64,000 bases of DNA from Motiliproteus sp965230735 (GCF_965230735.1 NZ_OZ246016.1:2914001-2978000); one strand, 5' to 3'; counted from the stretch's first letter, positions 8,393 to 17,466 are shown. Numbers and translations are program-made. Notes: generated by a model from the sequence alone, not told the origin.

Positions 8393-8605
8393 ATGCTGAA
8401 TAGCGAATTTGGCAACGGCAAAAAGGTGAACCTGGTAACCGCCTTTGCCCTGTTTTGCCTGATGATGGGCTTCCTATTTCTAATCGCCGCCACTCCGGGC
8501 AGCCAGACCCTGGCTGCATCAGCGTTGCTGGTATTTGGTGCGCTGTGCCTGTCGGCTGGCTGGTTCTACAGTGAGCACCATCACCACCATCATCACCATC
8601 ACTGA
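8393..8605 (+). CDS. Small two-helix membrane protein ending in nine histidines
   Basis: 70 aa. Two transmembrane segments (LVTAFALFCLMMGFLFLIAA and LAASALLVFGALCLSAGWFY) are followed by SE and nine consecutive histidines before the stop. The histidine codons alternate irregularly between CAC and CAT, so the run is not a simple base repeat. AGGAG lies seven bases before the ATG, a TATAAT at 8356-8361 offers a -10 box and a terminator follows. A C-terminal metal-binding tail (Ni, Zn, Cu or Co) is the natural reading; function is unknown. Confidence 0.75.
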   Translation: MLNSEFGNGKKVNLVTAFALFCLMMGFLFLIAATPGSQTLAASALLVFGALCLSAGWFYSEHHHHHHHHH

Positions 8606-8623
8606 CCGTTACCCCTACACGAC

Positions 8624-8648
8624 AAAGCCCCGGCACTCCGGGGCTTTT
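8624..8648 (+). terminator. Intrinsic terminator of the polyhistidine protein gene
   Basis: AAAGCCCCGG (8624-8633) pairs with CCGGGGCTTT (8638-8647) around a CACT loop and is followed by T. Confidence 0.85.
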
Positions 8649-8977
8649 GAGTTGAGACGCCTGTAGCCTTAGCTCGCGTCGTTCTGCGCCTGTTCAACTT
8701 GTTGTTGCTCAAGTTTGGCGGCTCAGCCTTGATAGCGGGATTGATAACCCCGGATTGCCGCTCTGCGCCCTTCAGGACGGCATTGCACGCCCTCGGCACG
8801 AGTCAAAATCGTATATTCGATTCAACCCTTTGGGGTACGAAAGCGCCCCTTTTTTGTCATATATCAATCCGTTCAATCGCCGACTCCCTGCTTGATTCAG
8901 ATCATTCAGCTTGACCGGAATTAGGCCGAGCATTGATCGCAGTTTCCACGTTTTCAGGTTCATCCAGGGAGAGTTTC
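8649..8977. other. Non-coding stretch
   Basis: No gene is supported here. A weak GGGG/CCCC hairpin followed by six T lies around 8833-8858. The end of the stretch provides the ribosome site (AGGGAGA) for the gene at 8978. I see no recognised RNA. Confidence 0.4.
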
Positions 8978-9418
8978 ATGGGTTACGGACTGGCTCATAC
9001 CATTCATCTGATCTGCGCCATCCTGTTTATCGGGGTCGTGGCCTTTGAAGTGTTGATCATCGAAGGCATCCGCCCGCAGATCGCGCCGCAGACCATGGGG
9101 CAGCTGGAGTTGTTAATCCAGAAGCGCGGCCGTCGCATCATGCCGTTTGTGGTGATCGCCCTGGTTCTCAGCGGATTAACCCTGGGCTACCACCATCGCG
9201 CCGTGCTGATGTCACCGTTGTCGAGCAGTTTCGGCACCCTGCTGTCCATCAAGCTGCTGTTGGTGGTGGCGGTGTTGGTGCAACTGGTCATGACCCTGCG
9301 TCGTTCAATCAAAGGCACGCTGGACTCCGGACGCTTCAAGCTCGGGCACCGCGAGCTGCTGATTCAGATGTTTATCATCGTGATTCTGGCCAAGGCGATG
9401 TTCTATGTGAGCTGGTGA
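8978..9418 (+). CDS. CopD-like four-helix membrane protein
   Basis: 146 aa from the ATG at 8978, with AGGGAGA upstream. Four transmembrane helices are visible. The first carries HTIHLICAILFIG, whose two histidines are reminiscent of CopD/DUF2269-type proteins, and later come HHR and a C-terminal LIQMFIIVILAKAMFYVSW. Relatives are linked to copper handling or are plain inner-membrane proteins of unknown role. It precedes the Fur-box-containing region by about 70 bp but has no shared promoter that I can identify. Confidence 0.6.
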   Translation: MGYGLAHTIHLICAILFIGVVAFEVLIIEGIRPQIAPQTMGQLELLIQKRGRRIMPFVVIALVLSGLTLGYHHRAVLMSPLSSSFGTLLSIKLLLVVAVLVQLVMTLRRSIKGTLDSGRFKLGHRELLIQMFIIVILAKAMFYVSW

Positions 9419-9485
9419 TTGCCGACAAAACTGAGCCATATCAAGAATCAACGGAGACAAACCGGACAAGAAGAAAATTATTAAT

Positions 9486-9504
9486 GATAGGTATTCCCAT
9501 TACC
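9486..9504. promoter_or_regulatory. Candidate Fur box upstream of the 674-aa exported protein
   Basis: GATAGGTATTCCCATTACC matches the classical 19-bp Fur consensus GATAATGATAATCATTATC at 12 of 19 positions. A similar site (11725-11743) precedes the next operon, with GATA-N3-ATT-N-CCATT-N2-C shared by both. It lies about 60 bases before the start codon. Confidence 0.5.
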
Positions 9505-9515
9505 AATAGCATCGG

Positions 9516-9538
9516 TTTATCATTCGTAAGCTGATAAA
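9516..9538. promoter_or_regulatory. Inverted repeat near the start of the 674-aa gene
   Basis: TTTATCA (9516-9522) and TGATAAA (9532-9538) form a perfect 7-bp dyad with a 9-base spacer, 25 bases before the start codon. It may be a second operator or a leader hairpin. Confidence 0.45.
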
Positions 9539-9563
9539 TCATTACTGTTGAAGGGGAATACCG

Positions 9564-11588
9564 TTGAAAAAGCAGAAGCTTTCTCTGGCGATTAGCGCCG
9601 CCATGCTGCTCAGTGCCACTGCCGCCCAGGCCGGTCCGCAGGTTGAGGTGCTCGACAAGCGCTCACTGCCGGCAGGCTCTTTCCTGGCCTACACCGAGTT
9701 CGAACTGTCCGGCGAACCGCTGGCTGAAAGCCTGGGTCTGGACCTGGATGTGCTGGATCCGGATCAGGTTAACCAACCGACCGCGTTCGACTACAGTGCC
9801 GGTATCGAAAGCTACGAGTATTCCGAAGAGGCGATGTACGCCCTCAACTACCAGTCCCAGAGCGGCCCCCACCTGGCCAACGGCCCGCTGAACAAGCAGC
9901 GCGGTGGTGACCTGGGCGCACTGGGTCAGCGTTTTATGGAGCTGGCCGACTCGGTCAAGTACCCGGCCGAAGAGATTCCGCTGAACCTGTACCCGATCTC
10001 CCTGCCCTACCAGGCGGCACTGCCGGAGTTTGCCGGCCAGGTCGATACCAGCGTGGTGAACGGTGACGAGATCGAGCACCTGGACGCAAACGGCAAGGCC
10101 CGTAACCTGACCACGCAAACCCCGGCTTACTACCGCGACTACGCCAGCCTAGCCTGGACCGACAGTCAGACCGAGAAGGTGATCAACCCGGCCTCCGTCG
10201 GCGGTATCCTGCTCAAAGAAGTGATGTGGTCCCAGGACTTCCTGGGCGGCATGCACGTGATCGACAGCGATGAAGAGGTCGAAGCCTCCACCTCCACCCA
10301 AGACCAGGACGGTGTTCACGCCCTCGGCGTTTCCGCCGTTGACGGCATGAACGGGGTCATCCTGACCGAAATGTCGTTGGACAAGCTGCTGATTCTGCAA
10401 GACCAGCTGGGTTTTGACGGCAACAAACTGGGCGCCGCCATCACCCCCGACTACGATCCGGCCAAAGGTGTGGTCTGGTTCCCTCATCAGATTGCCGTCA
10501 CCGAAGGCACGGCCAACGGCGTCAAGGCGATCGACGGCCTCAAGGTGACCGATACCAGCTCCAGCCTGCGCGACACCTGGCTGCTGCTGTGGCCGGTCAG
10601 CGAATACTTCGCCTTCTCCGATCAGCGTGAAGCCAACAGCGGTCAGAACCCGGCCTTCGCCGCGGTATTTGACGGTGCGCCTTTTGCGGCTGCGCCTAAG
10701 GCCAACGTCGATGCCGACAACAGCAACGATGTCAAAGCCGACGATGCTTTCTCGGTGGCGTCAAACCTGGCCGGGATGCTGTTTAAGAACCTGGATGCCC
10801 TGCACTTCAACCGTAGTGCCGGCACCCTGGTAGACAGCTACAACGGCAAGCAGGGCCAGCACGTTACCACCTACGACGCGGCCTACAGCCTGGTCGCCCT
10901 GTCGATCTTCCAACGCTCGCAGGATGCGCTGCCGGTTGGTTACGCCTCCGCCGAGGGTGGCGATGTCGATCTGAAATCTGCCCAGGGCAAGCGTGCGCTG
11001 GAGATAATCCGCGCCCAAGCCAACTTCATTCTGGCCAACCTGATCGGCGATAACGGTCTGGCGATCGACGGCACGACTCTGGGTGGCAAGGCCGACCAAG
11101 GCCAGTCGCTGGATGCGCAGTTCGCTGCAATTCGCGGCCTGACTGCCGCCTTCCTGGCCACCGAAGACAGCCAATACCGCGATGCCGCCCGCAAGCTATA
11201 CCTGGCCGTCGACGAGCAGCTGTTCGACAAGGCGATCGACACCTGGGCTCAACAGCCGGGCCAAGCCACCGAGCACACGCCTTGGACCGCCGCGGCGATC
11301 TCTTCAGGTCTGCGTGAAGCGATGCTGCACCTGAAGAACGAAGAGGGTGAAAACGCCGCAGCGCTGGAACTGGAAACCCTGGCCCAGCGCTACGTCAGCT
11401 GGTTCAAGGGCGTGGTCAACGGTTCCAGCACCGACCAGGGCATGCAGCTGGCCGAATGGCTGGGCGACTCCGGTGAGCAGTACGTCGAGGGCGAAGGCGA
11501 GGATATCGACGCCGACAACGTACCCAAGGTAACCAGCAACAACACCGCCATGGTGATGGCCGCCAAGGTTCGGGTCAGCGCCAACTAA
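9564..11588 (+). CDS. Exported 674-aa protein of unknown function, candidate Fur-regulated
   Basis: The TTG start at 9564 has AAGGGG seven bases upstream and begins a textbook signal peptide (KKQKLSLAISAAMLLSATAAQA, cleavage near residue 23). I do not recognise the family. The first ~380 residues are mixed alpha/beta with acidic character. Residues from about 430 on look like an alpha/alpha-toroid (YDAAYSLVALSIFQRSQ, LDAQFAAIRGLTAAFLATEDSQYRDAARKLYLAVDEQLFD), as in glycosidase- or DUF255-like folds. The acidic C-terminal segment (YVEGEGEDIDADN) may bind metal. It is monocistronic, ending at a strong terminator, and preceded by a Fur-box-like site. Confidence 0.75.
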   Translation: MKKQKLSLAISAAMLLSATAAQAGPQVEVLDKRSLPAGSFLAYTEFELSGEPLAESLGLDLDVLDPDQVNQPTAFDYSAGIESYEYSEEAMYALNYQSQSGPHLANGPLNKQRGGDLGALGQRFMELADSVKYPAEEIPLNLYPISLPYQAALPEFAGQVDTSVVNGDEIEHLDANGKARNLTTQTPAYYRDYASLAWTDSQTEKVINPASVGGILLKEVMWSQDFLGGMHVIDSDEEVEASTSTQDQDGVHALGVSAVDGMNGVILTEMSLDKLLILQDQLGFDGNKLGAAITPDYDPAKGVVWFPHQIAVTEGTANGVKAIDGLKVTDTSSSLRDTWLLLWPVSEYFAFSDQREANSGQNPAFAAVFDGAPFAAAPKANVDADNSNDVKADDAFSVASNLAGMLFKNLDALHFNRSAGTLVDSYNGKQGQHVTTYDAAYSLVALSIFQRSQDALPVGYASAEGGDVDLKSAQGKRALEIIRAQANFILANLIGDNGLAIDGTTLGGKADQGQSLDAQFAAIRGLTAAFLATEDSQYRDAARKLYLAVDEQLFDKAIDTWAQQPGQATEHTPWTAAAISSGLREAMLHLKNEEGENAAALELETLAQRYVSWFKGVVNGSSTDQGMQLAEWLGDSGEQYVEGEGEDIDADNVPKVTSNNTAMVMAAKVRVSAN

Positions 11589-11612
11589 AGCTCTACTTTC
11601 TGCTTTAAAACC

Positions 11613-11645
11613 AAACGGCTACCTTGCTCGGTAGCCGTTTTTATT
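11613..11645 (+). terminator. Intrinsic terminator after the 674-aa gene
   Basis: AAACGGCTACC (11613-11623) pairs with GGTAGCCGTTT (11630-11640), followed by TTATTT. It separates this gene from the downstream cytochrome operon. Confidence 0.88.
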
Positions 11646-11724
11646 TGTCCGGTGCGGGGATTCTTGATCCAGATCCATTTTGGCCAATTTCCGGATAAAA
11701 AAGCTGGACTTATCTGCAACAAAA

Positions 11725-11743
11725 GATAACCATTACCATTCAC
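11725..11743. promoter_or_regulatory. Candidate Fur box upstream of the cytochrome operon
   Basis: GATAACCATTACCATTCAC matches the 19-bp Fur consensus at 13 of 19 positions, about 35 bases before the first start codon. It resembles the site at 9486-9504, suggesting that both units respond to the same regulator. Confidence 0.55.
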
Positions 11744-11777
11744 ATTCTTAGTTATTGGCTCACGCTGCGAGTATTTC

Positions 11778-12344
11778 ATGTCCCAAACTGCCGTTGAGGC
11801 ATCTCTATCGGACTCTCCGTCCGGTCAGTCACTGATCAGGCAATACTGGCTCAAGCTGGCCTATCATCACCAGCTCGCTGAAAGCACTCTATACCTGCTG
11901 TTCGTCACCGGGTTACCACTGTGGAATATCTTCAGCCTGCCCTGGATCGGTGAACGTACGCTGCTGTTCGTTCATGTGTTGGCCGGCCTGATTCTGTTCC
12001 CGCTGGCGGTCGTGCCGTTCTGGCTCAGCCACCGCCGTTTGCTTAACTCCTCCACTAGCAATCCGTCCGGCACCCCCCGCAAGAAAAAACTGCGCAAAAC
12101 CGGTCAGGTGATCGAGATCCTGCTGCTGCTCAGCACCCTCAGCGGCGTCTACCTACTACTGCTGGGCAATCGCGGTGAATGGCTCGGCTGGGTCAACCAC
12201 TACACCCACCTGATCACCGCGATCCCGATCGCCCTGCTGCTGTTTGTCCACGCGCTACGCTGGTCGGTACTGCGATCCCTGTTGAGTCCGCTGTTCGCGC
12301 TATCTAACGCTCTCTTCAAGTCTCCAATTAATAAGTCGAACTGA
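11778..12344 (+). CDS. Cytochrome b561-like membrane protein
   Basis: 188 aa with four predicted transmembrane helices (about 35-55, 62-82, 112-130, 143-163). Histidines at 30/31, 66, 144 and 158 lie at helix ends, a pattern consistent with bis-histidine b-heme ligation. A basic loop (RKKKLRKTGQ, 101-110) sits on the presumed cytoplasmic side between helices 2 and 3. It starts the operon six bases before the multiheme cytochrome gene, so it is the probable membrane electron donor to or acceptor from that protein. Heme binding is inferred from the pattern, not from a strong family match. Confidence 0.6.
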   Translation: MSQTAVEASLSDSPSGQSLIRQYWLKLAYHHQLAESTLYLLFVTGLPLWNIFSLPWIGERTLLFVHVLAGLILFPLAVVPFWLSHRRLLNSSTSNPSGTPRKKKLRKTGQVIEILLLLSTLSGVYLLLLGNRGEWLGWVNHYTHLITAIPIALLLFVHALRWSVLRSLLSPLFALSNALFKSPINKSN

Positions 12345-12350
12345 TTAACG

Positions 12351-15311
12351 ATGATTGACCGTTTCTCAAAAGCCATCCGGGCCGTGGTTCTGGCTGCGCT
12401 ATCCGTCACCAGCTTAGCGAGTCATGCGGCCCAGGCCGGCGATGCCAATAAACCAACCTCAAGCTCATCAATCGTCCAGTCCGTCGACAAGCAATTCCTC
12501 TATACCGCCAATTTTGACGGCGGCAGTCTGACCCGTACCGCCATCGCCGATCCCAAGGACCAGCAAGAGGTCAGTCTGGGGCGGGACCTGCGTCGGGTTG
12601 CACTGAGCGATGATGGATCGGTGCTAGCCGTGACCTCCTACCTCGACAAACAGGTGCTGTTGCTCGCCCCGGACTCACTGGAGCTGCAGCAGAGTGTCGA
12701 AACCGGTCGACGCCCGTTTGCGGTGATCTACGACAGCCATAACCGCTGGTTCTGGGTTACCGAGTTTGAAGAAGCCAAGCTGATCGCCATCGATCACGAC
12801 GGTGCGATCGTCAAACAGCTGGACACCGCCGAAACCCCGCGCGGGCTGGCCATCACCGCCGATCAACGCCTGCTGGTCACCCATGCGATGACGGGCCAAC
12901 TGTCGATCTATGACCTCAAGGCCGAATCGCTGCCGTTGCTGAAGCGGATCGATCTGGCGGTGAAACAGGACCCGGACCAGTTCGTCTCCCAGGGCCTGCC
13001 GCGCCTGCTGGATGATATCGCCATCAGCCCTGACGGCACCGAAGCCTGGCTGCCCCATGTGTTGTGGAACTTCGACCACCCGTTTCAGTTTCAATCCACC
13101 GTGTTCCCGGCGGTGTCGGTGATCGATCTGACCCCCGGTGCCGAGCAGGAGCGCACCGATAACCGTAAAGAGCTGTTCCGGCAGATCAACATTATCGATA
13201 ACGCCAACCGGACCCGCATCGTCAGCAACCCCGCCGACGCCGAATTTTCCGCCGACGGCAAGAAACTGTTCGTGACCCTGGCCGCCAGTGAAGACCTGAT
13301 GGTGGTCGACCTGTCGCGACGGGCCAACAAGAACAAGAAGCGCAGCAAGCGCCGCAAAGGCAAGCAGTCCCAGGGTGGCGCCCAGGTCACCCAGATCCTG
13401 CGGCACCTGCCCGGCGACAACCCCCGCGGCCTGCTGGTCGATGAGCGCACCCTCTATGTGCAGAACGCCATGAGCCAGGATGTCACCAGCCTGGATGCCG
13501 GTGGCAGCTCCAGCTTCGCCCGGGTCAAGCTCGACACCCACCCGCTGTTCCGCACCGTGGCCAAGGATCCGTACGATCGCAACCTGCGCAACGGCACCCG
13601 GCTGTTCCACAGCGCCAACACCAGTGAATCACCGCAGACCCCGATCGCCGGCGATTTCTGGATGAGCTGCAGCAGCTGTCATCTGGACGGTTTCAACTTC
13701 ACCAACCGGTTCTTGGTCGAAGGCCATTTTCAGGATAAGAAGGACAACGCCGTCTCCGGCCACGCGAACCTGAAGACCATGCTCGCCAGCGCCACCGAAT
13801 CCGACCTGATGCGGCTGATCCGCGATACCCAGGGCGGCCTGGGCCACGACGACCGTGACGGCGCCATCGATATCGATCCCGACGCCAAAGCCAACGAGCT
13901 GCCCGAGCAGGCGGTACTGATGGCCAAACAACTCAAACGTTTTATCATGCGCCCCCACAATCTGCCCTATCTGTCGACCTGGCTGCGGGTGAAATTCGAT
14001 AACCCCAATCGCAAGCTAGTGCATCCGAAAGAGTGGACCAGCTCGGTCGCCTGCAGCCGCTGCCACAGCGATCTGTTCGACCAGTGGGTCGACTCCAACC
14101 ACCGCCTGATGGGCGAATCGAACCCCTACTACCGGGTGATGGAAGATGTTGCGGCCGCCGCCGAAGGGGAAGGATTCCGACGCTGGTGTGTGGCTTGCCA
14201 CTCGCCCCAACGCCTGACTTCCGGCCTGCCGTTCCGCGGTGAAGAGAACCATATGTTTGAAAAAGGCGGCACCTCGATCAAGCAAGCCTACGAGCAGGGC
14301 AAGACCGACCTCGACGAAGGCACCGGCTGCCTGTTCTGCCACCGCATCACCGAGATGGAAGACCCGGGCGGCAACGCGCCCTACACCGTCGATCTGAAGA
14401 ACCGCGAGCAGTACGTGTTCGAGGAGAGTTCAATCGAGGCGGCCCGTTGGCTCGGCGACAAGCAGATCAACGCCAAACCCGAGGTCCACGCCGAATCGTA
14501 CCTGCAGCCGTTCTACAAGGACGAGCGCTACTGCAAGGGCTGCCATAACGAATTCGCGCCCGGCTCCGGCGCCCTGATCGTGGATACCTGGGGCGAATGG
14601 GCGGCCTCTTCGTTCAATAATCCGGACGACCCCAGCAAACACCGTGGCTGTATCGACTGCCACCTGGTCGGCGACATCAGCAAGATCGGTCAGAAGCAGC
14701 CTGGGCTGGCCACCGATGGCGGTGCTATTCAGGAGAATCTGGTCACCCACCAGTTCACTGGCGCCAACCATCACCTGGTCGGGCTACGCAACAAGGAACA
14801 GGAGCGGATGAGCCTGGAGCTGCTGCGCACCTCGGCCGAGATCGAACAGCGTCTGGTCGACGGCGTGCTGGAGGTCGTGGTGCATAACCGCGGCGCCGGC
14901 CATGCGCTGCCGACCGGGGTGGCCGACTTCCGCCAGTTCTGGCTCGAAGTTCGGGTTAGCGACGCCGAGGGTAACGAGATCTACCGCAGCGGTGTTGCCG
15001 ATGACAAAGGCAACCTGCCCGACGACAGTCGCCTGTTTATGAAGGTGTTCGGGGATGCCGAGGGTAACCCGGTCAAGCTGCATTTCTGGCGCTTCGAGAA
15101 GATGCTCAGCGACACCCGGATTCCGGCCGACGGCTCGCGAACCGAACGCTTCGAGCTGCCCGATGCCAAAGGCCCGCTGACCATCAGGACCCGACTGCTG
15201 TACCGGATCTACCCGCAGTGGGTAACCGATGCGGTACGCCAGAAGGTGCCCGACCTGCCGGAGCCGCCGATCGTCGAGCTGAACCGGCTTGAAGAACGCT
15301 TCGACGGCTAG
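12351..15311 (+). CDS. Beta-propeller / hexaheme cytochrome c fusion protein
   Basis: 986 aa with a signal peptide (residues 1 to ~28, ending SHAAQA). Residues 40-420 carry YVTN-like propeller strands (FLYTANFDGGSL, RRVALSDDGSVLAVTSY, RPFAVIYDSHNRWFWVTEFEEAKLIAID). A very basic insertion lies near 323-340 (NKNKKRSKRRKGK). Six CxxCH heme sites follow at residues 440, 568, 613, 660, 728 and 767. After the hemes comes VVVHNRGAGHALPTGVADFRQFWLEV, a module common in multiheme cytochromes. The protein should be periplasmic or surface-exposed and move electrons with the adjacent cytochrome-b-like protein. Its substrate is unknown. Confidence 0.82.
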   Translation: MIDRFSKAIRAVVLAALSVTSLASHAAQAGDANKPTSSSSIVQSVDKQFLYTANFDGGSLTRTAIADPKDQQEVSLGRDLRRVALSDDGSVLAVTSYLDKQVLLLAPDSLELQQSVETGRRPFAVIYDSHNRWFWVTEFEEAKLIAIDHDGAIVKQLDTAETPRGLAITADQRLLVTHAMTGQLSIYDLKAESLPLLKRIDLAVKQDPDQFVSQGLPRLLDDIAISPDGTEAWLPHVLWNFDHPFQFQSTVFPAVSVIDLTPGAEQERTDNRKELFRQINIIDNANRTRIVSNPADAEFSADGKKLFVTLAASEDLMVVDLSRRANKNKKRSKRRKGKQSQGGAQVTQILRHLPGDNPRGLLVDERTLYVQNAMSQDVTSLDAGGSSSFARVKLDTHPLFRTVAKDPYDRNLRNGTRLFHSANTSESPQTPIAGDFWMSCSSCHLDGFNFTNRFLVEGHFQDKKDNAVSGHANLKTMLASATESDLMRLIRDTQGGLGHDDRDGAIDIDPDAKANELPEQAVLMAKQLKRFIMRPHNLPYLSTWLRVKFDNPNRKLVHPKEWTSSVACSRCHSDLFDQWVDSNHRLMGESNPYYRVMEDVAAAAEGEGFRRWCVACHSPQRLTSGLPFRGEENHMFEKGGTSIKQAYEQGKTDLDEGTGCLFCHRITEMEDPGGNAPYTVDLKNREQYVFEESSIEAARWLGDKQINAKPEVHAESYLQPFYKDERYCKGCHNEFAPGSGALIVDTWGEWAASSFNNPDDPSKHRGCIDCHLVGDISKIGQKQPGLATDGGAIQENLVTHQFTGANHHLVGLRNKEQERMSLELLRTSAEIEQRLVDGVLEVVVHNRGAGHALPTGVADFRQFWLEVRVSDAEGNEIYRSGVADDKGNLPDDSRLFMKVFGDAEGNPVKLHFWRFEKMLSDTRIPADGSRTERFELPDAKGPLTIRTRLLYRIYPQWVTDAVRQKVPDLPEPPIVELNRLEERFDG

Positions 15312-15376
15312 TAATTGCTACTGACCAACTCGATTTTGCTGATCCACCAGCGGCCGACAGCGCCTAAGGAACGACC

Positions 15377-16792
15377 ATGAACTGCGCCTCTCCCTCCCAG
15401 ACAGTTGCCGTACTGGGTGCCGGCCCCGCCGGACTGATGGCGGCCTGGGAACTGCAAAAAGCCGGCCTGTCGGTCGTGGTGATCGAGGCGGATGACAAAG
15501 TAGGCGGTCTGTGCGCCACCCACAGCCTGGAGGCCCAGGCCGGCACCTTCCGTTTCGACTTCGGCGGACACCGCTTTATCACCCGCAATCCGGAGCTGCT
15601 GGAGTTTGTCGAGCAGCTGATGGGCGACGAGCTGCTGCACTCGCTGCGCAAAAGCGTGATCCGCTTCCAGGGCCGGACCTACGACTACCCGTTGGCGATC
15701 GGCGATCTGCTCAAGAACGCCCCCTTCTCGCTGCTGGCCGGTGCCGCAAGCGATCTGCTGTTCAAGCTGCCGTTCACCACCCCGGTGACCGACCGCCAGA
15801 ATGCCAGTTTTGAGGACTGGATCGAAAGCCGCTTCGGCACCACCCTGTACCGCAACTTCTTCGAGGGCTACACCCAAAAGCTCTGGGGTATCCCCCCGTC
15901 GCAGCTGTCGGCGGACTGGGCCGCCCAGCGGATCAGCCTGCTCGACCTCAAGGATGTCGCGCGACGATTACTGCCCAAGCGCGATGCCACCCCTCGCACC
16001 TACGCCCGCAGCTATCGCTATCCCAAGTACGGTTTCGGTCGGATCTTTGAACGCCTGGCCGACAATCTACGCGACCAGGGGGTCGATATCCTGCTCAACC
16101 AACCGGTCAGTGGACTGGTTCGGGAAGCGGGCCGGATCAAAGCGATCGAAACCGCCGCCGGACAACGGATCGACTGCGATCAGGTGATCTCGACCCTGCC
16201 GCTGCCGGTGATGGCCGACTTCGTCGGTATCGACAACCAGCTGGGATTCCGGGCGCTGCGCTTCTTCAATATGCCGATGGCCACCGACAACATCTCCGAC
16301 AATACCTGGCAGTATCTGTCGGATCCGGACATCCTGGCGACAAGGTTGCAGGAGCCCAGACGACGCTCTCCGTTTATGTCGCCGGAAGGCTACAGCTCGG
16401 TGATGCTGGAGATCCCCTGCTTCGAGGGTGACTCAACCTGGGCCTGCTCCGATACTGAGCTGCTGCCCCGGGTTCAGAGCGATCTGTCCCGGCTTGGAGT
16501 AGATCCGAGCCTGGCCACCGGCGAATACGCCAGCACCCGGGCCCGTTATGCCTACCCGCTGTTGCGTTGCGGCTATCAGCAGGAGCGTCAGCGGGTGGTC
16601 GGCGCGCTGAATCAGATTCCCAACCTGATCATGACCGGTCGCCAGGGCACCTTCCGTTATATCTTCACCGATACCGCGATGGAGATGGGCCAGCTGGCCG
16701 CCCGCAGCCTGATCGAGGGCCAGGACCGCCGTGCCGAAATCTTCGATTTTCGCAACGAACCGACTGTCATTGAAACTCAAAGCGTCGCCTGA
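15377..16792 (+). CDS. FAD/NAD(P)-binding oxidoreductase, UDP-galactopyranose-mutase / amine-oxidase-like
   Basis: 471 aa. The N-terminal dinucleotide motif VAVLGAGPAGLMAAWEL is followed by VVVIEADDKVGGLCATHS and DFGGHRFITRNPEL, typical of flavoproteins related to protoporphyrinogen oxidase and UDP-galactopyranose mutase. FWGI-like YTQKLWGIPPSQLSADWAAQRI and the C-terminal FAD motif MTGRQGTFRYIFTDTAMEMG support this. No signal peptide is present, so it is cytoplasmic. AAGGA precedes the ATG. Relatives often sit in glycan clusters, which fits the GT-C-like gene two genes downstream. The substrate is unknown. Confidence 0.78.
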   Translation: MNCASPSQTVAVLGAGPAGLMAAWELQKAGLSVVVIEADDKVGGLCATHSLEAQAGTFRFDFGGHRFITRNPELLEFVEQLMGDELLHSLRKSVIRFQGRTYDYPLAIGDLLKNAPFSLLAGAASDLLFKLPFTTPVTDRQNASFEDWIESRFGTTLYRNFFEGYTQKLWGIPPSQLSADWAAQRISLLDLKDVARRLLPKRDATPRTYARSYRYPKYGFGRIFERLADNLRDQGVDILLNQPVSGLVREAGRIKAIETAAGQRIDCDQVISTLPLPVMADFVGIDNQLGFRALRFFNMPMATDNISDNTWQYLSDPDILATRLQEPRRRSPFMSPEGYSSVMLEIPCFEGDSTWACSDTELLPRVQSDLSRLGVDPSLATGEYASTRARYAYPLLRCGYQQERQRVVGALNQIPNLIMTGRQGTFRYIFTDTAMEMGQLAARSLIEGQDRRAEIFDFRNEPTVIETQSVA

Positions 16793-16841
16793 TGACCGGA
16801 ACCACTCCCGCCGGCCTGACTTGCGATAGGAGCATGAACTC

Positions 16842-17453
16842 ATGAATCTCTGTTTGCGCCCACTGTTGTTCGCCTGCCTGACCCTGCTGTGTCTGCAACC
16901 CCTCGTGATAGATACGGCCCAGGCCTACTCCTATGCCGCCAAGGGTCGCGAACCGGTGTTGGAAGGCTGGCTGGCGATCAGCCAGGCTTTGAGCCGCGGT
17001 CATGCTGAGTCTGCTGCACGGGCGATGGAAGATCTGCGCGATGAATTGATCTGGATGGAGTCCGAACGGGATGCTCCGCTGGTATGGCCGCTGGATCAGG
17101 CGATTCGCGAACAGAATTTTAACCAGGCAGCCGCCACCTTCGTCGATGCCTTTATCAGCCTGATCGATCTGCGTTTGGAAGATGCCGCCACTGAGCTGGA
17201 CAACTATCAGCTGGCCAAGGTCAAGGTGGTCAAGAGCGGGCTGTTTCTCGACACGCTACTGAACGACCCGGACCTGCTGGGCCAACGCATCAAGCCGCAG
17301 GATAAGCTCGATGCCCGCCAGGCGCTGGAGCGCTGCCTCGAAGCGTTGGGTAAGCCGGGACTGTTCGGCAGTGGTAAAACCCCCGCCAACCCCGACCATT
17401 TCCAACAGGCGCAGCAGCAGCTGATCGATATCTTGTCGCGTTATCAGGATTAA
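16842..17453 (+). CDS. Exported 203-aa helical protein of unknown function
   Basis: A signal peptide (LLFACLTLLCLQPLVIDTAQA, cleavage near residue 28) precedes an all-helical mature region: ISQALSRGHAESAARAMEDLRDELIWMES, then DAFISLIDLRLEDAATELDNYQLAKVKVVKSG. Helical four-bundle-like repeats of this type can bind metal or heme, but no ligand motif is evident. It lies 49 bp after the flavoprotein gene and 13 bp before the membrane glycosyltransferase-like gene, so it belongs to the same operon. I do not recognise the family. Confidence 0.65.
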   Translation: MNLCLRPLLFACLTLLCLQPLVIDTAQAYSYAAKGREPVLEGWLAISQALSRGHAESAARAMEDLRDELIWMESERDAPLVWPLDQAIREQNFNQAAATFVDAFISLIDLRLEDAATELDNYQLAKVKVVKSGLFLDTLLNDPDLLGQRIKPQDKLDARQALERCLEALGKPGLFGSGKTPANPDHFQQAQQQLIDILSRYQD

Positions 17454-17466
17454 CTCGCTAATTCCG

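Noticed and set aside
8596..8605. Polyhistidine tail as a cloning-vector artefact
   Set aside because: Flanking sequence is ordinary chromosome with its own terminator, the tail has nine rather than six His, and codons are mixed; no vector sequence is seen.
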